DNA of 64,000 nt from Scylla paramamosain (Eukaryota; Arthropoda; Malacostraca; Decapoda; Portunidae), in the NCBI RefSeq assembly GCF_035594125.1, contig NC_087176.1:19656591-19720590 (forward strand). Reading direction: 5' to 3'. The notes beneath the pieces were generated by a model that ran no database searches, was not told the DNA's origin, and worked only from the letters and a program-made list of their open reading frames with translations. Shown here piece after piece: positions 1-15,186 of the stretch. The position numbers were made by a program, and so were the translations under genes. Numbering within the stretch: position 1 is the first letter of the stretch; each line of letters starts with the position of its first letter.

Positions 1-227
1 GAAAGAGACAGAGGGGAGGAAAAGTGGAGGAAGAACAGGGAAGCGGTCTGAGGGAGAGAGGGAGAGATGGTGCGTGGTGATACAGAAGCAGGAATGGGGT
101 GATGGGGTGATGTGAAGCTGGGAGAGATAGGGAGACGAGCGCGGGAGGGGAGGGAGAGGGGAGATGAAGAAAGATGATGAGGTGTGTAGGGTACGAAGAT
201 AAGAGGGAATGTTTACATGAGGGAAAG

Positions 228-309
<82 letters not shown>
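1..309. repeat. Purine-rich tract followed by (TG)n microsatellite
   Basis: Positions 1-230 are almost entirely G and A with no coding structure. A nearly perfect (TG)n run of about 79 bases follows from 231 to 309. Confidence 0.9.
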
Positions 310-312
<3 letters not shown>

Positions 313-1001
313 CTTGTAATTTCGGATAAGGCATTCATAATCTCTGGAGTATTTCATAGCAATCAATCGCTAATGAAGGAATAGTTCGAGGACTATATAA
401 CAATAAATCGTAACCTTTGACAGGGCAATGGGATCTGAGCGCCTTAACTACACACGCGTACGCTTTCCTGTTATACCAAAATGAGGGTTCAACGTTCAAA
501 ATGATAAGCATGTAGACGAAATTTTCCTTACAATGGTCAACCTGCTGGAAACAAACCTTTCAAATACAATCCCATCTTCCCTCATACATTCATCAGGAGA
601 AATACACAGTGCGAGGCTCAATGCAGACCACCCGAGCGGTGCCGCCTTTGTTCTTTTGTCCCTTTGCCTCCGTGCTCCAGAACTGATGCCCACACACCAC
701 CACCAATACTGACTGATCTCATTACCTGTTTGAGTGATCTGATCTAATTCAATATTAACGGCACGAGGAGGGGACGCACAGCTGGGCTCGGCCACATCAC
801 AAAGCTGATGACACAAGGAAGGCTTGGGACGGTTCCCGGGACGTGTGTTCGAGTGTAACCTTTGTGTCTTTTCAAGGATACGAGTATTTCAAAGGTAAAA
901 ACTGTAAAAAAAAAATACGCAAGATTTGTACATATAGCTGTGAAATTAAATGTTTTGCATTATTTCTATTTGAAGTGGGTGTGTGTGTATTTTTAAGTTT
1001 G
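310..1001. other. Unique sequence, nothing recognised
   Basis: Mixed-composition sequence. A 106-codon minus-strand open frame at 496-816 has no recognisable motif, and its composition gives no reason to think it is coding. Confidence 0.5.
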
Positions 1002-1170
<169 letters not shown>

Positions 1171-1289
1171 ATGCTGTATATGTATGTAACGCAAGAAAAA
1201 AAGTGTTCTGCAGCTCCGTGAACAAGTTAATCCTGTGGTTTGTGATATTATTGCAATATCTCTATGTCTTGATTTCACCACGCGAAAAT

Positions 1290-3114
1290 GAAGCCACATA
1301 CCCTCCTCTATTTCAACCAGATGGCACCACTGCTATCACATCTATTTCTAAAGCTGAACTCTTTGCTCAGACCTTTGCTAAAAACTCTACCTTGGACGAT
1401 TCTGGGCTTGTTCCTCCCTCTCCTCCACCCTCTGACTACTTCATGCCACCTGTTAAAATTCTTCGCAATGATGTTTTCCATGCCCTCGCTGGCCTAAACC
1501 CTCGGAAGGCTTATGGACCAGATGGGGTCCCTCCTATTGTTCTCCGAAACTGTGCCTTCGTGCTTGTACCTTGCCTAGTCAAACTCTTTCAGCTGTCTGT
1601 CTGTCAACATCTACCTTTACTTCTTGCTGGAAGTTTGCCTACATTCAACCTGTTCCTAAAAAGGGTGACCGTTCTAATCCCTCAAACTACCGTCCTATTG
1701 CTTTAATTTCCTACCTATCTAAAGTTTTTGAATCTATCCTCAACAGGAAGATTCTTAAACATCTATCACTTCACAACCTTCTATCTGATCGCCAGTATGG
1801 TTTCCGTCAGGGCAGCTCTACTGGTGATCTTCTGGCTCTCCTTACTAAGTCTTGGTCATCCTCTTTTAGAGATTTTAGTGAAACTTTTGCTGTTGCCTTG
1901 GGCATATCAAAAGCTTTTGATAGAGTCTGGCACAAAGCTTTGATTTCCAAACTACCCTCCTACGGTTTTTATCCTTCTCTCTGTAACTTCATCTCAAGTT
2001 TCCTTTCTGACCGTTCTATTGCTGCTGTGGTAGACGGCCACTGTTCTTCTCCTAAATCTATTAACAGTGGTGTTCCTCAGGGTTCTATTCTGTCACCCAC
2101 TCTCTTCTTATTATTCATTAATGATCTTCTAAACCAAACTTCTTGTCCTATCCACTCCTACGCTGATGATACCACCCTGCACTTTTCCACGTCTTTTCAT
2201 AGACGTCCAACCCTTCAGGAGGTAAACATATCACGCAGGGAAGCCACAGAACGCTTGACTTCTGATCTTTCTAAAATTTCTGATTGGGGCAGAGCAAACT
2301 TGGTATTGTTCAATGCCTCAAAATCTCAATTCCTCCATCTGTCAACTCGACACAACCTTCCAGACAACTATCCCCTCTTTTTCAATGACACTCAACTGTC
2401 CCCCTCTTCTACATTGAACATCCTCGGTCTGTCCTTTACTTATAATCTGAACTGGAAAATTCACATCTCATCTCTAGCTAAAACAGCTTCTATGAAGTTA
2501 GGCGTTCTGAGACGTCTCCGCCAGTTTTTCTCACCCCCCCAGCTGCTAACTCTGTACAAGGGCTTTATCCGTCCATGTATGGAGTATGCTTCACATGTCT
2601 GGGGGGGATTCCACTCATACTGCTCTTCTAGATAGGGTGGAATCAAAAGCTTTTCGTCTCATCAACTCCTCTCCTCTAACTGACTGTCTTCAGCCTCTTT
2701 CTCACCGCCGCAATGTTGCATATCTAGCTGTCTTCTACCGCTATTTTCATGCTAACTGCTCTTCTGATCTTGCTAACTGCATACCTCCTCTCCTTCCGCG
2801 GCCTCGCTGCACAAGACTTTCTTCTTTCTCTCACCCCTATTCTGTCCACCTCTCTAACGCAAGAGTTAACCAGTATTCTCAATCATTCATCCCTTTCTCC
2901 GGTAAACTCTGGAACTCCCTGCCTGCTTTTGTATTTCCACCTTCCTATGACTTGAATTCCTTCAAGAGGGAGGTTTCAAGACACTTATTCATCAATATTT
3001 GACCACTGCTTTGACCCTTTTATGGGACTGCAATTTCAGTGGGCATATTTTTTTATTGGATTTTTGTTGCGCTTGGCCAGTGTCTTTCCTACATAAAAAA
3101 AAAAAGAAAAAAAA
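1290..3114 (+). mobile_element. Jockey-like non-LTR retrotransposon, 5'-truncated, decayed RT with 3' end and poly-A
   Basis: This is the longest plus-strand copy of the main LINE family of the window (called family A here). The sequence shows the end of the inter-domain region, then the reverse transcriptase: AYGPDGVPP near 1,510, then a frameshift near 1,570-1,640, then [41 protein letters not shown] and the catalytic YADD near 2,160. The C-terminal region changes frame again near 2,600 and ends with a stop at about 3,000. About 90 bases of 3' UTR and a poly-A run (3,093-3,114) follow. Motif A reads ALGISKAFD; the residue before ISKAFD is normally a catalytic Asp, so this copy is dead both by frameshift and by active-site loss. 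Related pieces lie at 7,672, 13,611/31,699, 16,715, 34,936, 46,400 and 51,775. The clade name (Jockey/I group) is inferred from motif style. Confidence 0.9.
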
Positions 3115-3445
3115 ACTAACAACCTTATTACCGAGTGTGTTCCATTCAGCTATCACTCCACATTATCTGACAGGCGTTAAGTTCAAAGACCAGCCACGTG
3201 CCTCAAGATAAGCTAAACCCGGGGATGCTAACACTGCAAAACCACACACACAGTGAGGCATCTTAAGGCAGTAGAGTCTCGGGGTAGGTGTTGAGTACGG
3301 CGTCTATTGCAAACATGATGAAGGCAGCGAGTGAAGCGTGAAATGCGTGAAGCGAAAGCACGGCACGCGCCATTACAGGTACACCCAGTAACGGAAAGTC
3401 TAGTCTGGCTGAGGAGGCGAGGCTGATCATGGAGGAGATACTGGC
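3115..3445. other. Unique sequence, nothing recognised
   Basis: Downstream flank of the LINE poly-A. Short open frames on the minus strand carry no motif. Confidence 0.5.
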
Positions 3446-3658
3446 CCATGTTCTGAAACGGTTCGCTTTCCCACCATGACTATTTTCAAAGGCCACAGAT
3501 GATTACCCGGATTCAAGAGTGTTTCTCTTGTTAATTATGTATAAAATATTGTTACTCTGTCTCTAGAAGCATAAAAAGATTCTTAAAAAATCCTCTACCT
3601 TCAACTATAACTTTCTGAAATTACGGAAGGTGCGGCGCTGAAGGGTGTCAGAACATGG
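3446..3658. mobile_element. 213-bp element with terminal inverted repeats (MITE-like, family B)
   Basis: The left end reads CCATGTTCTGAAAC and the reverse complement of the right end reads CCATGTTCTGACAC, so the two termini are imperfect inverted repeats; similarity continues weakly for another ten or so bases. Nothing codes inside. The left half (motif ACTATTTTCAAAG, then a GATGATTA-like block, then TGTTTCTCTTGTTAA) recurs near 33,478, 35,540 and 59,536. The right half recurs near 7,100 and 61,185. No clear target duplication was found. The sequence shows a non-autonomous DNA-transposon-like repeat; its superfamily is not known. Confidence 0.65.
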
Positions 3659-4670
3659 TCCATTACCGCCTCCGTCACAACACCTGGGTCACTGCAGCCA
3701 GTCAAGGAAGTATTACTTTGATAAATCTGATACGACTTGATGCTGCTGAGGACGAGATGTTCATTGCCACCCTGTTGCTGTGGCGACTTGTGTTAGCGAG
3801 TCTTGTTCGAGGCACTGACACTGGCAAACGTCTAACACCAACAACGTGCTATAAAGAATATCAGCAACAACCAACCCTATGATATCACTAAGGAAGCTCT
3901 AATACAAATAAAATGATACACCAAAGCACATCATTAGAATATACAGCTCAGTGTGGCGTCCTCGTCTAACCGAGGTGTTATTCGTTATCCTTATTGTATA
4001 CCTATTCATTATCTGTTCTGCTCATGGCGTGTTGAAGAGGATAAGAACGATGCGACAAGACAATAGGCCTACCTGACGCTGTCTCTGTAGAATACATGGA
4101 CACGTTCTAGAGCATATGAAAACATAACTGTCAGTTGGGTAGACCAGTAGGGCTATCATCCTTGTCCTTGAATTTATCTGGTATTAAACCGAAGCAAAAC
4201 ATGGTGACTGCACACCAAAGACAACAAACATGAATCAACAACTGTACCTCGCTCCTACTGCTGTCCGGCGCCGCCACGGAGGAAATCAGGCAAGGAACAC
4301 CAGACCTGCAGCACCACACTCCCCGCTGCCGGCGCTCAGTACCCACGCCCGCTGGCTTCTCCCGGCAAAGTCTGCACCATGGAAGCTAGAGAGTTTAAAC
4401 CTTCCTTGGTCTGCACTACTGTCACGTACAATTAACGATCACTACACAAACTAATAACACAGGTGTTCCATTACTGGGGTGATTAACGCGCAATTCAGAT
4501 CTCCACGTAACCGCGCGACGCCTCGATCCTCAAGTGGTGACGCCAGCGCGTGGGACCTCCGCCTGGCCAATCCGAGACTCGGTTCGTCCTCGAGGTTCAC
4601 TGCTTCGAGTCTTGGTCATATCTTTTCTTTATTTCCGGTATCTGGTATGCAGGGATATGCCACTCAATTG
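3659..4670. other. Unique sequence, nothing recognised
   Basis: Ordinary mixed-composition DNA with only short unsupported open frames. Confidence 0.5.
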
Positions 4671-5015
4671 CTGTAGTGTGTATGAGGCAACAATAATATC
4701 ACACGGTATACAAAGGACGTATGAGAGCATGGCAGGTCTACGAAAGGCATATCTCAGCTCGGTTTCAAACATCTACGCTGACTCGAATCCCTACCTCAAA
4801 CGTCACATTGCCAGATTCACCACCACACTGTACTCCTGCAGTGTGCACGAGGCAAGGATCAGATTACACCTCATACAAAGAACATTTAGCAGCACTGCAG
4901 GTTCAAGAAAGGAGAATTTTAGCTTGGTTTCAAACGGCGATCCATCACGACCCGAGTCCTCAACTTAAGGCGTCACTTTGCCAGATCCACCACCACACTG
5001 TATAATGTAGTGTGT
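4671..5015 (+). repeat. Two-copy tandem repeat, period about 165 bp
   Basis: The block beginning CTGTAGTGTGTATGAGGCAA at 4,671 is repeated in diverged form from 4,836 (CTGCAGTGTGCACGAGGCAA). Both copies end with the same CACCACACTGTA phrase, and the start of a third unit follows at about 5,004. Overlapping open frames across it are by-products of the repeat. Confidence 0.8.
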
Positions 5016-5448
5016 AGATAAGATAAGATAAGCTTTATTGTCACACTGAATACATATTCAACATGAAATTCTTTATGGCCTCCGAGCTCTCCAAAAGATA
5101 TAAAACTTAATTTTAAAAAGTAAATAGTGTTATATTAAAAGTGTAGTAAGTTAGCTATGCTGAGATGCTAAATAGTTATACAATTTTATACTCTTTGGAA
5201 TAAAAGAATTTTTAAACCTATTTGTGTGTAGCCTTGGGACAGCCAACCTTTTGCCTGATCTAAGGAAGACATAATGTTGATGCAGTGGATGGCTTACATC
5301 ACTCATAATCTTTTTCATGTGTTTCCTTACATAAGTGTTATACAATTCATCTAATAACACAGTTTTTGCATGAAGTTTACCAGCAGTTTTAACAATTATC
5401 TTCATTTTGTTCTTATCTCTACATGTTAACTTTCCATACCATATTGTA
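5016..5448 (-). mobile_element. Rex1-like LINE, 3' part (RT C-terminus and GATAA tail)
   Basis: Read on the minus strand this encodes the RT C-terminal region: WYGKLTCRDKN, then a conserved-looking SHPLHQHY...SGKRLAVP and a TNRFKNSFIPKSI block, ending near 5,151. The 3' UTR carries AATAAAGC and ends in a short (TTATC)n tail at 5,016-5,031. This architecture matches Rex1/Babar-type LINEs as I know them. The upstream coding part continues at 6,514-6,785; the two parts are separated by an inserted element with inverted termini. Confidence 0.75.
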
Positions 5449-6513
5449 ATGGGGAATTTTCAGAACGAGTGGTTGTCACCAGGTGGCAGACCAAACCTTT
5501 CTCTCACATACAGGTAATATCAGATATACCTACAGTGTTATTCTATTTGCATGAAGATGCAATGGGCTTATATAATATTTTTTTTTTCTAGGTAATCCCT
5601 TCTAAGTAGTAACACAAGTAAAATCAAACTCTTTTCATGAACAAATGTATACAAGTTGATTTTCTAGTGAATCGGCATTTAGGTTTATTTGGTCATCTTA
5701 AGATTTCCAAATGAATACACTCTTGATTGGAAACGTCTTAATCTAGACGACAGTAAACATAAAGGCAACATGTCTGTGACAGTCAAAAGTTCAAAGTACA
5801 TACATCTCCTTCCTAGTTTATGGAAACGGCAATTTTAATAAAAAAAAAAAACTGGCAACTCGAGTGTCCTGGCGATAGTAATGCTGTATCTCTAACCAAA
5901 ACAAACACCTGACTCGGCCGCGCTCTTGAACTTAAGAAACACGTTGTTGGACAAGAAGTTGAATGTTGGTGCGGTGCCCATCTCCACTACGCCCTAAGCA
6001 ATGGATTACGGCAGCTGGACACTACAGCAGCACCAGGATCGCCTGAGAGATGTTTGTTTTGGTTCTCGATTACTTTGCCTTGTCGCTCGCTTCGTGAGAG
6101 GGATGCTAAAATACCCTAAAAAAAAAAAAAATAAATAAATAAATAAATAAATAAATAGAGCCATATATCACGATGTTAGTGAGTAGGTTGTGTCATGCTA
6201 TATAGTAGAGTGTGATTTTTTTTTTTTTCGTCCAAATCAATAGTTTTTATACTTGTAATATGCTTTATTCAAGATAATGCTAGCAGTTTACTCGATAATC
6301 ACACACAAAAAATAAATAATTTGACCACATTCTGTCAATATTATCCATACCGGATATTGAAAAGTCGATACATCATTTCAATAGTATCATGATGATCAAT
6401 GTTCTGTGCATCTTTACGCACCTGGGATTTACTACAACAATATTTTAGCTCTCTTTCCTACAGTTAGATGAGCACCAACGACATCTAGTGGTTGAGTTCA
6501 GAAAACTCCCCAT
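5449..6513. mobile_element. About 1.07-kb element with terminal inverted repeats, inserted in the Rex1-like LINE
   Basis: The left end reads AATGGGGAATTTTCAGAAC and the reverse complement of the right end reads AATGGGGAGTTTTCTGAAC, a 19-base inverted repeat with two mismatches. Removing the segment joins the flanking LINE coding sequence in the right order (LFYKC...VFL, then ITIWYGKL), which shows it is an insertion. The inside is non-coding, with an (AAAT)n run at 6,119-6,158. The target duplication is unclear; TTGTAA and TTGAGA flank the ends. This is a non-autonomous DNA transposon by structure; its superfamily is not assigned. Confidence 0.7.
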
Positions 6514-6785
6514 TGAGAAACACAAGACTGACTCTACCACACTTATAAAATAGTGATAATATTGTCCGATCTACGTGAGTATTTCTCACTATTCTAAGAA
6601 AAAAATACGCTGTTGACATTTGTTATAAACCTGTTGTGAATTTCCAGATCCTGTTAACTTTTTATCAATTACCACACCTAAATATCTATATTCCTCCACT
6701 CTTTCAGCCTCTTCATTAGCTATAACAATTGTGTCAGGTACTCTATATGAGCTGTATTATGATCACCCACTTGCTGCTTGCATAT
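6514..6785 (-). mobile_element. Rex1-like LINE, 5' part of the same split copy
   Basis: Minus-strand translation gives VEEYRYLGVVIDKKL and then YNKCQQRIFFL. A single-base frameshift follows, and then RNTHVDRTILSLFYKC. This is the RT/post-RT block that precedes the WYG block in Rex1-type proteins. The fragment is 5'-truncated or too decayed to follow beyond about 6,785. Confidence 0.7.
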
Positions 6786-7494
6786 CGAAATAAACGTTGA
6801 GTTTTCTTGGCATGCTCGTATGGCGACGATTTCTCCCTGTCCAGATCTGCCTTTTTACTGGTCAGATGTACACTGTCAATTGTTTCCTGTTATTGCTTGC
6901 CACCTTAAATATTGATTGCACTTCATATATAGATACAACAAAATTCATTTGTCACATATACGTTGATTGCTCGGGAGCTGCGGATTTTAAGCGAAGAACC
7001 GCCATCACTATCCATTGGTCTTCACTGTGTTGAGGCTGTCGCTAACTCACGAAATTTTATCATCGGGCCCCCTTCAAATTGATTTTCAGGATCCGCCCCT
7101 GTCTGAGTGCAGTGAAGGTGCGGCGCGAAGACGTTTCAGAATATTGTTATACATGGCGGTGCGTGCGGCGTGAGTCACGGGGCGCGGCTGAAGGCCGTGA
7201 AGGAGGAAAGGGTTCAGGGATGGAGTTAAAGGGGAAGGAGTAAAGGGATGGAGTGAAAGATAAGGGGGTTAAGGGTAAGCTGTAAGAGTTGGTGGATTAA
7301 GAAGGGAGGAATGAAAGGGGAGCAAAGGGGAGGAATTAAGGGAAAGGAGTCAGGGTTTTGGAAGGGGAGGGCAGGGATGGGTAGGAAGGTAGAGGAGTGG
7401 AGTAATTAAAAATAGGTAGAAATTAGGAAGGGAAAGAGTTAAGAGAGAGGTAATAATGGGAAGAAGTAGGAAGGAGAGAGAGGTAAAGAAGGTA

Positions 7495-7495
<1 letters not shown>
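6786..7495. other. Mostly unique sequence; purine-rich from about 7,195
   Basis: A 78-codon plus-strand frame at 6,797 has no recognisable motif. Positions 7,100-7,145 resemble the right end of family B (GAAGGTGCGGCGCG...TTTCAGAATATTG). From 7,195 to 7,495 the strand is strongly G and A rich. Confidence 0.5.
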
Positions 7496-7552
<57 letters not shown>

Positions 7553-7671
7553 GTAACAGACAAAAATTAGTGTAAAAGAATACGGCACGTGGGCGATTTA
7601 AGCAGTGAGAACGAGTGATATTTCCAGTGAACGTTGATAATTGCACATGATGAACAGTGACGCTAAATTAT
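7496..7671. repeat. (CT)n microsatellite and flank
   Basis: A perfect (CT)n run of about 50 bases at 7,498-7,549 is followed by unique sequence. Confidence 0.9.
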
Positions 7672-7905
7672 AAACACTGGCCAAGGACAACAACAAATTA
7701 GAAAAAAAAAAAAAAAAACGTCCAATGGAGTGCCAGTCCCAAACAGGTCGAAAGGGTTATCCAAAATTACAACATAAGTGTCTTGAAACCTCCTTTTTGA
7801 AAGAGTTCAAGTCATAGGAAGGAGGAAATACAGAAACAAGCAGGGAATGCCAGAGTTTTACCAGAAAAAGGGACGAATGACTGAGGTACTGGTTAACTCT
7901 TGCAC
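7672..7905 (-). mobile_element. Family A LINE, 3' fragment
   Basis: The plus strand carries CACTGGCCAAGGACAAC, an A-rich block, GTGCCAGTCCC, TGTCTTGAAACCTCC and GGTTAACTCTTGC in the same order as the minus-strand 3' end of family A at 34,950-35,185. The copy covers the 3' UTR and the last codons only. Confidence 0.8.
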
Positions 7906-8492
7906 TGAAGGTTAATGAGTAGCATTGATAATACAAACCACCAACACTGACACCAAACGATGAAAACTGATCACAAAAAAAAAAATAAATAAATAAATAA
8001 ATAAATAAATAAATAGATAAATAAAATCTCTATGAGCTTTGAACACTGGAAATATAGACAATGAACACTGATGGCAGATGATGAATGCTGAGGCAAATTT
8101 TAACCATGCAATATTTGGTCGTAAATGTTCATTTGACGAGTGGCGCTGCTCGTGTTGCAAAATAAATAGATGAGTTAAAATTTTGTGCAGTGATATCTGA
8201 CCTTTTGAGATGGATGAGAGGCGTTACTTTTGTGGTTCAGTGCAGGTAAAAATGAATGTAAAAAACGAATATTAGATTTATTTGTTTATTTTGTATTAAT
8301 TAATTCACCCATATACTTCAGGTGTTGCAGGAATGGTAGACTTTTTTCTTTTCATTTAATTAACTGGTGTAGGTGTTTATGAATGATGGTGACGTGCGTG
8401 ATGATGATGGCGGTGATGGTGGTGGCGGTGGTAATAATGATTACAAAACTGTATAACGATATCTGTAGCCGAAACTCGTGTCGTCTCCATAC
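7906..8492. other. Unique sequence with (AAAT)n
   Basis: An A-rich start grades into (AAAT)n at about 7,977-8,021. The rest, including a GATGGTGG-rich patch near 8,400, shows no coding evidence. Confidence 0.6.
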
Positions 8493-8532
<40 letters not shown>

Positions 8533-8967
8533 TAAACGAAGCAGGGAACAAAAGAGCAAACATAAGACAGCCGGCAAATAGACACAAGAAACAATAAATC
8601 AGGTAACAAAGGAACGAAGTAAAAACAATTATTTACAAAAAAACTCCACGAGAACACTTGACTGGCTGGAGAAGAGAAGGACGTGAAATAGTAAACAAGG
8701 CGGCTAATGATCAACGATGCCACACACACAGGCAGACAGACACACAGACAGACACACAGACAGACAGACAGAGGGCGACGAAATAACACATAATAGCAAG
8801 ACCACACTTCTGAAAAAACATTGCTAAGGTATATAGAAAAAAAAGTGTTGGGAAAAATAGCTTGAAATCTCATCGGAAAGTAAATTTTTGCAAACGGCGC
8901 CCTGATGGTTGAGAGGAGAGGAAATGACTCGTAGTCTGCACCAAGGGAAGGGACGAATGCGTCAAGG

Positions 8968-9051
<84 letters not shown>

Positions 9052-9142
9052 CGCCACATCAGTTCTATAACACTGCTATACTTCGTCAAAATTTATGGCA
9101 ACCCTACTCCTCCTCCTCCTCCTCCTCCTCCTCCTCCTCCTC
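8493..9142. repeat. Microsatellite cluster: (CA)n, (CAGA)n, (GA)n, (CTC)n
   Basis: (CA)n at 8,493-8,530, a CACAGACAGACA-type tract at about 8,720-8,772, (GA)n at 8,971-9,049 and (CTC)n at 9,105-9,142. The long minus-strand open frame across the region is made of these repeats and is not a gene. Confidence 0.9.
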
Positions 9143-9329
9143 CATTTGTATTGAGAGTTGGTTGTCAGTTTTCCCATGGTCCACTGTACATGTTCCCCGG
9201 TGCGTCCAATACAGTGTGTTTTGAAATGGAGTGGTAGGTGAAGAGGAGCCTCCTGCTGTATTACCCTTCATGCTTCCTTCTCCTTGTGCTGAGAGAGATG
9301 GACCGTCAATGGAATGTTACCGTTAATAT

Positions 9330-10880
<1,551 letters not shown>

Positions 10881-11760
10881 GCCCCTCCCACGTGCAGTCT
10901 CGGCGCCAACTCTCTCTTTGTTAGCTCATAAGTTAGAGAAAGCCTTAAGTGAGTGGCTGCGAGGTCCCTTTAGGGCACTCAGGTAAACTCCTTCAAGTAT
11001 ATTACAAAGAGCGGTACGGTACGTCTGTGTGTAATATCTGTCGGTCTGCCTGTCTGTCTCACGTTTCCACGGCCTTGTGGTCGAAGTTGGGAATTAAGTA
11101 AACTGAACCAACGAGAAATGGTCTGGAATCTGTACGTAGAAAGTAAAGGAGTAGAGAATATTCGAATCTGGCTAAAGTTAACGGAGAGAATTTCTTTTGT
11201 AGTTAGAAATAATAGTTAAACAAAAACAATACAAATAGTGATAATAATTAATTTTGTATTCCTTACTTAGTCTTCTGTTTTTATGTCTTCCTGACTGTCC
11301 TTTTTTTCTTTTTTTGCCGTCAATCGCTCATGCATATAGAAATTATCATAGAAACAGTAACAAAGAATGAAAAAAAAAGAAGAAGAAATAAAACTTAGAA
11401 TAGATGATCAACTTCCGAATCCTTCAATATTCACTCACACTGTCTTCATAATTATCCTTTTTTTTTTCTGGGCGCGTGTTTCCTTCTCTCCTTAAAATAT
11501 AATTTAGCCGTGCCCTTCCTGAGCCATGTATCCTTCCCACCCTTCTCCCTTCCCATTGAATTTCTTTCTGACAGCTCATTAATTACTGTCTATTTTTAGC
11601 TTATATTTCCTAGGCAGTGTTTAGCAGCCCTGTCAGATCTCGACTTACACCCACCATCAGCCTGCACCCTCACCTCGCACATCTGTCACCAAGCATTCGC
11701 CTCTCACCACCAACTCATCCATACTTCCTCGGTGTTTATACTTATTCCTTACTCGTATAA
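10881..11760. other. Unique AT-rich sequence, nothing recognised
   Basis: No open frame of note and no recognisable repeat. Confidence 0.5.
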
Positions 11761-12012
11761 ATGAATTGATAGGTACATACATACATACATACATAGATGG
11801 ACAGATAGATAGATTAACTGATAGGTAGATGGCTAAACAAACGTATAAGTAGACAGACAGATAGATGGACGGTTAGACAGGTAGATAGATAAATTGACTG
11901 ATGGATAGATGGCTAAACAGACAGACAGATAGATAGACAGACAGACATAGTTAGACGGCTAGACAGACATAGACAAACAGATAAAATAGATTGTTAGACA
12001 GACAGACAGATT
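11761..12012. repeat. (ACAT/GATA/GACA)n tetranucleotide tract
   Basis: An imperfect tetranucleotide tract: (ACAT)n at the start, then mixed GATA, GATG and GACA units to about 12,012. Confidence 0.85.
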
Positions 12013-12382
12013 ATTGGCCACGGCTTTAATTATAAACTAGTACATAACAATTTATCTTATATCACGAACGAAGGAGGTTGGCAAAAGTTCAAAATCTTTA
12101 CAGACTTAGTCCAGACACCCACTCATGTAGTCACGTCCACGAGTCGAGTAGCACAACACACTCAGTGCCACTGTTCAGTATTTATTTTCAGTCTTGTATC
12201 TTCTAATCTGCTGAGTCTCCTGCTGAAACTGGACAACTGAAAGAGAGACGAGAGGTTCACGAAGATAAAAAAAAAAAAAAGTACATGAAGACGGAATGAT
12301 GGTAAAAAAAAAAAAAAAGTAAGGAAGAAGAAAGAGAAATAGAGAACACAGCAACAGCCAGTACTAGGGAAGGTTGGTCATG

Positions 12383-12790
12383 ACTTCTGACCACTACTGC
12401 ACCACCCTTGTCACACCCACGTACACCACACCTGCCCTCCTCCTCCTCCTACTTAAGTCTGCCCTTGATCCTTTGCCGCTCACTCTCAAAAAGAAGAAAA
12501 AAAAAAGTATCACATAGTAAGTGTGAGAAAATAGTTGTTTTCTGATCACTACTGCACCACGCCCTTGTCACACCAGCGCACGCCTCACGTACACTCCTCA
12601 CCACACCCAAGTCCCCACGATTCCTTACCGCTCGTTCAGAAAAAGAAAGAGAAAACGATAACTGCACGGGAAACAAGTAAAGCAGATTATATACTCGACT
12701 TTTTGACCGCAACAGCACCACGTCCTTGTCACACCCACGTTCTCCACACCACACTCAAGTTTCCCCTCGATTCCTTACGGCTCCATACCT
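12383..12790 (+). repeat. Three-copy diverged tandem repeat, period about 155-165 bp
   Basis: Units begin near 12,383, 12,539 and 12,703 with a CTGA(C/T)CACTACTGCACCAC-type phrase, followed by CCTTGTCACACC and, further on, a GATTCCTTACGGCTC-like phrase. Each unit contains an A-rich patch. No coding evidence. Confidence 0.8.
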
Positions 12791-12889
12791 TTTTTTACCC
12801 CGCACGTGATGGCTATTTTTTAACCAAGTGGACAGGACGTTACATGGCTCTGTCCTGCACTCCGCTCCTCCAGGCAGGCAGCGGCGCCA

Positions 12890-13602
<713 letters not shown>

Positions 13603-13610
13603 ATTTTTTC

Positions 13611-13935
13611 ATTGACGGAACCCATACTGGCGATCAGATAGAAGGTTGTGAAGTGATAGATGTTTAAGAATCTTCCTGTTGAGGATAGATGCAAAAAACT
13701 TTAGATAGGCAGGGAATCAAAGCAATAGGACGGTAGTTTGAGGGATTAGAGCGGTCACCCTTTTTTTAGGAGCAGGCTGAATATAGGCAAACTTCCAGCA
13801 AGAAGGAAAGGTAGATGTTGACAGACAAAGCTGAAAGAGTTTGACTAGGCAAGGTGCAAGCACGGAGGCACAGTTCCGGAGAACAATAAGAGAGACATCT
13901 TTGGAAAGAAATGGGATATTGCTAAGTTTGAGATC
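13611..13935 (-). mobile_element. Family A LINE, RT piece left of the NUMT (same copy as 31,699-33,135)
   Basis: The reverse complement aligns by eye with positions of about 1,520-1,815 of the plus copy: TATTGTTCTCCGGAACTGTGCC, the [17 protein letters not shown] stretch, and the GCCAGTATGGGTTCC block at the low-coordinate end. It stops at the high-coordinate end exactly where the right-hand piece begins, so the two are best read as one copy cut by the mitochondrial insertion. Confidence 0.8.
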
Positions 13936-13939
13936 AGTT

Positions 13940-15186
<1,247 letters not shown>

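Noticed and set aside
8700..8780. Regular CACAGACAGACA units considered as a CRISPR-like array
   Set aside because: No constant repeat with unique spacers; it is an imperfect tetranucleotide microsatellite in eukaryotic DNA.
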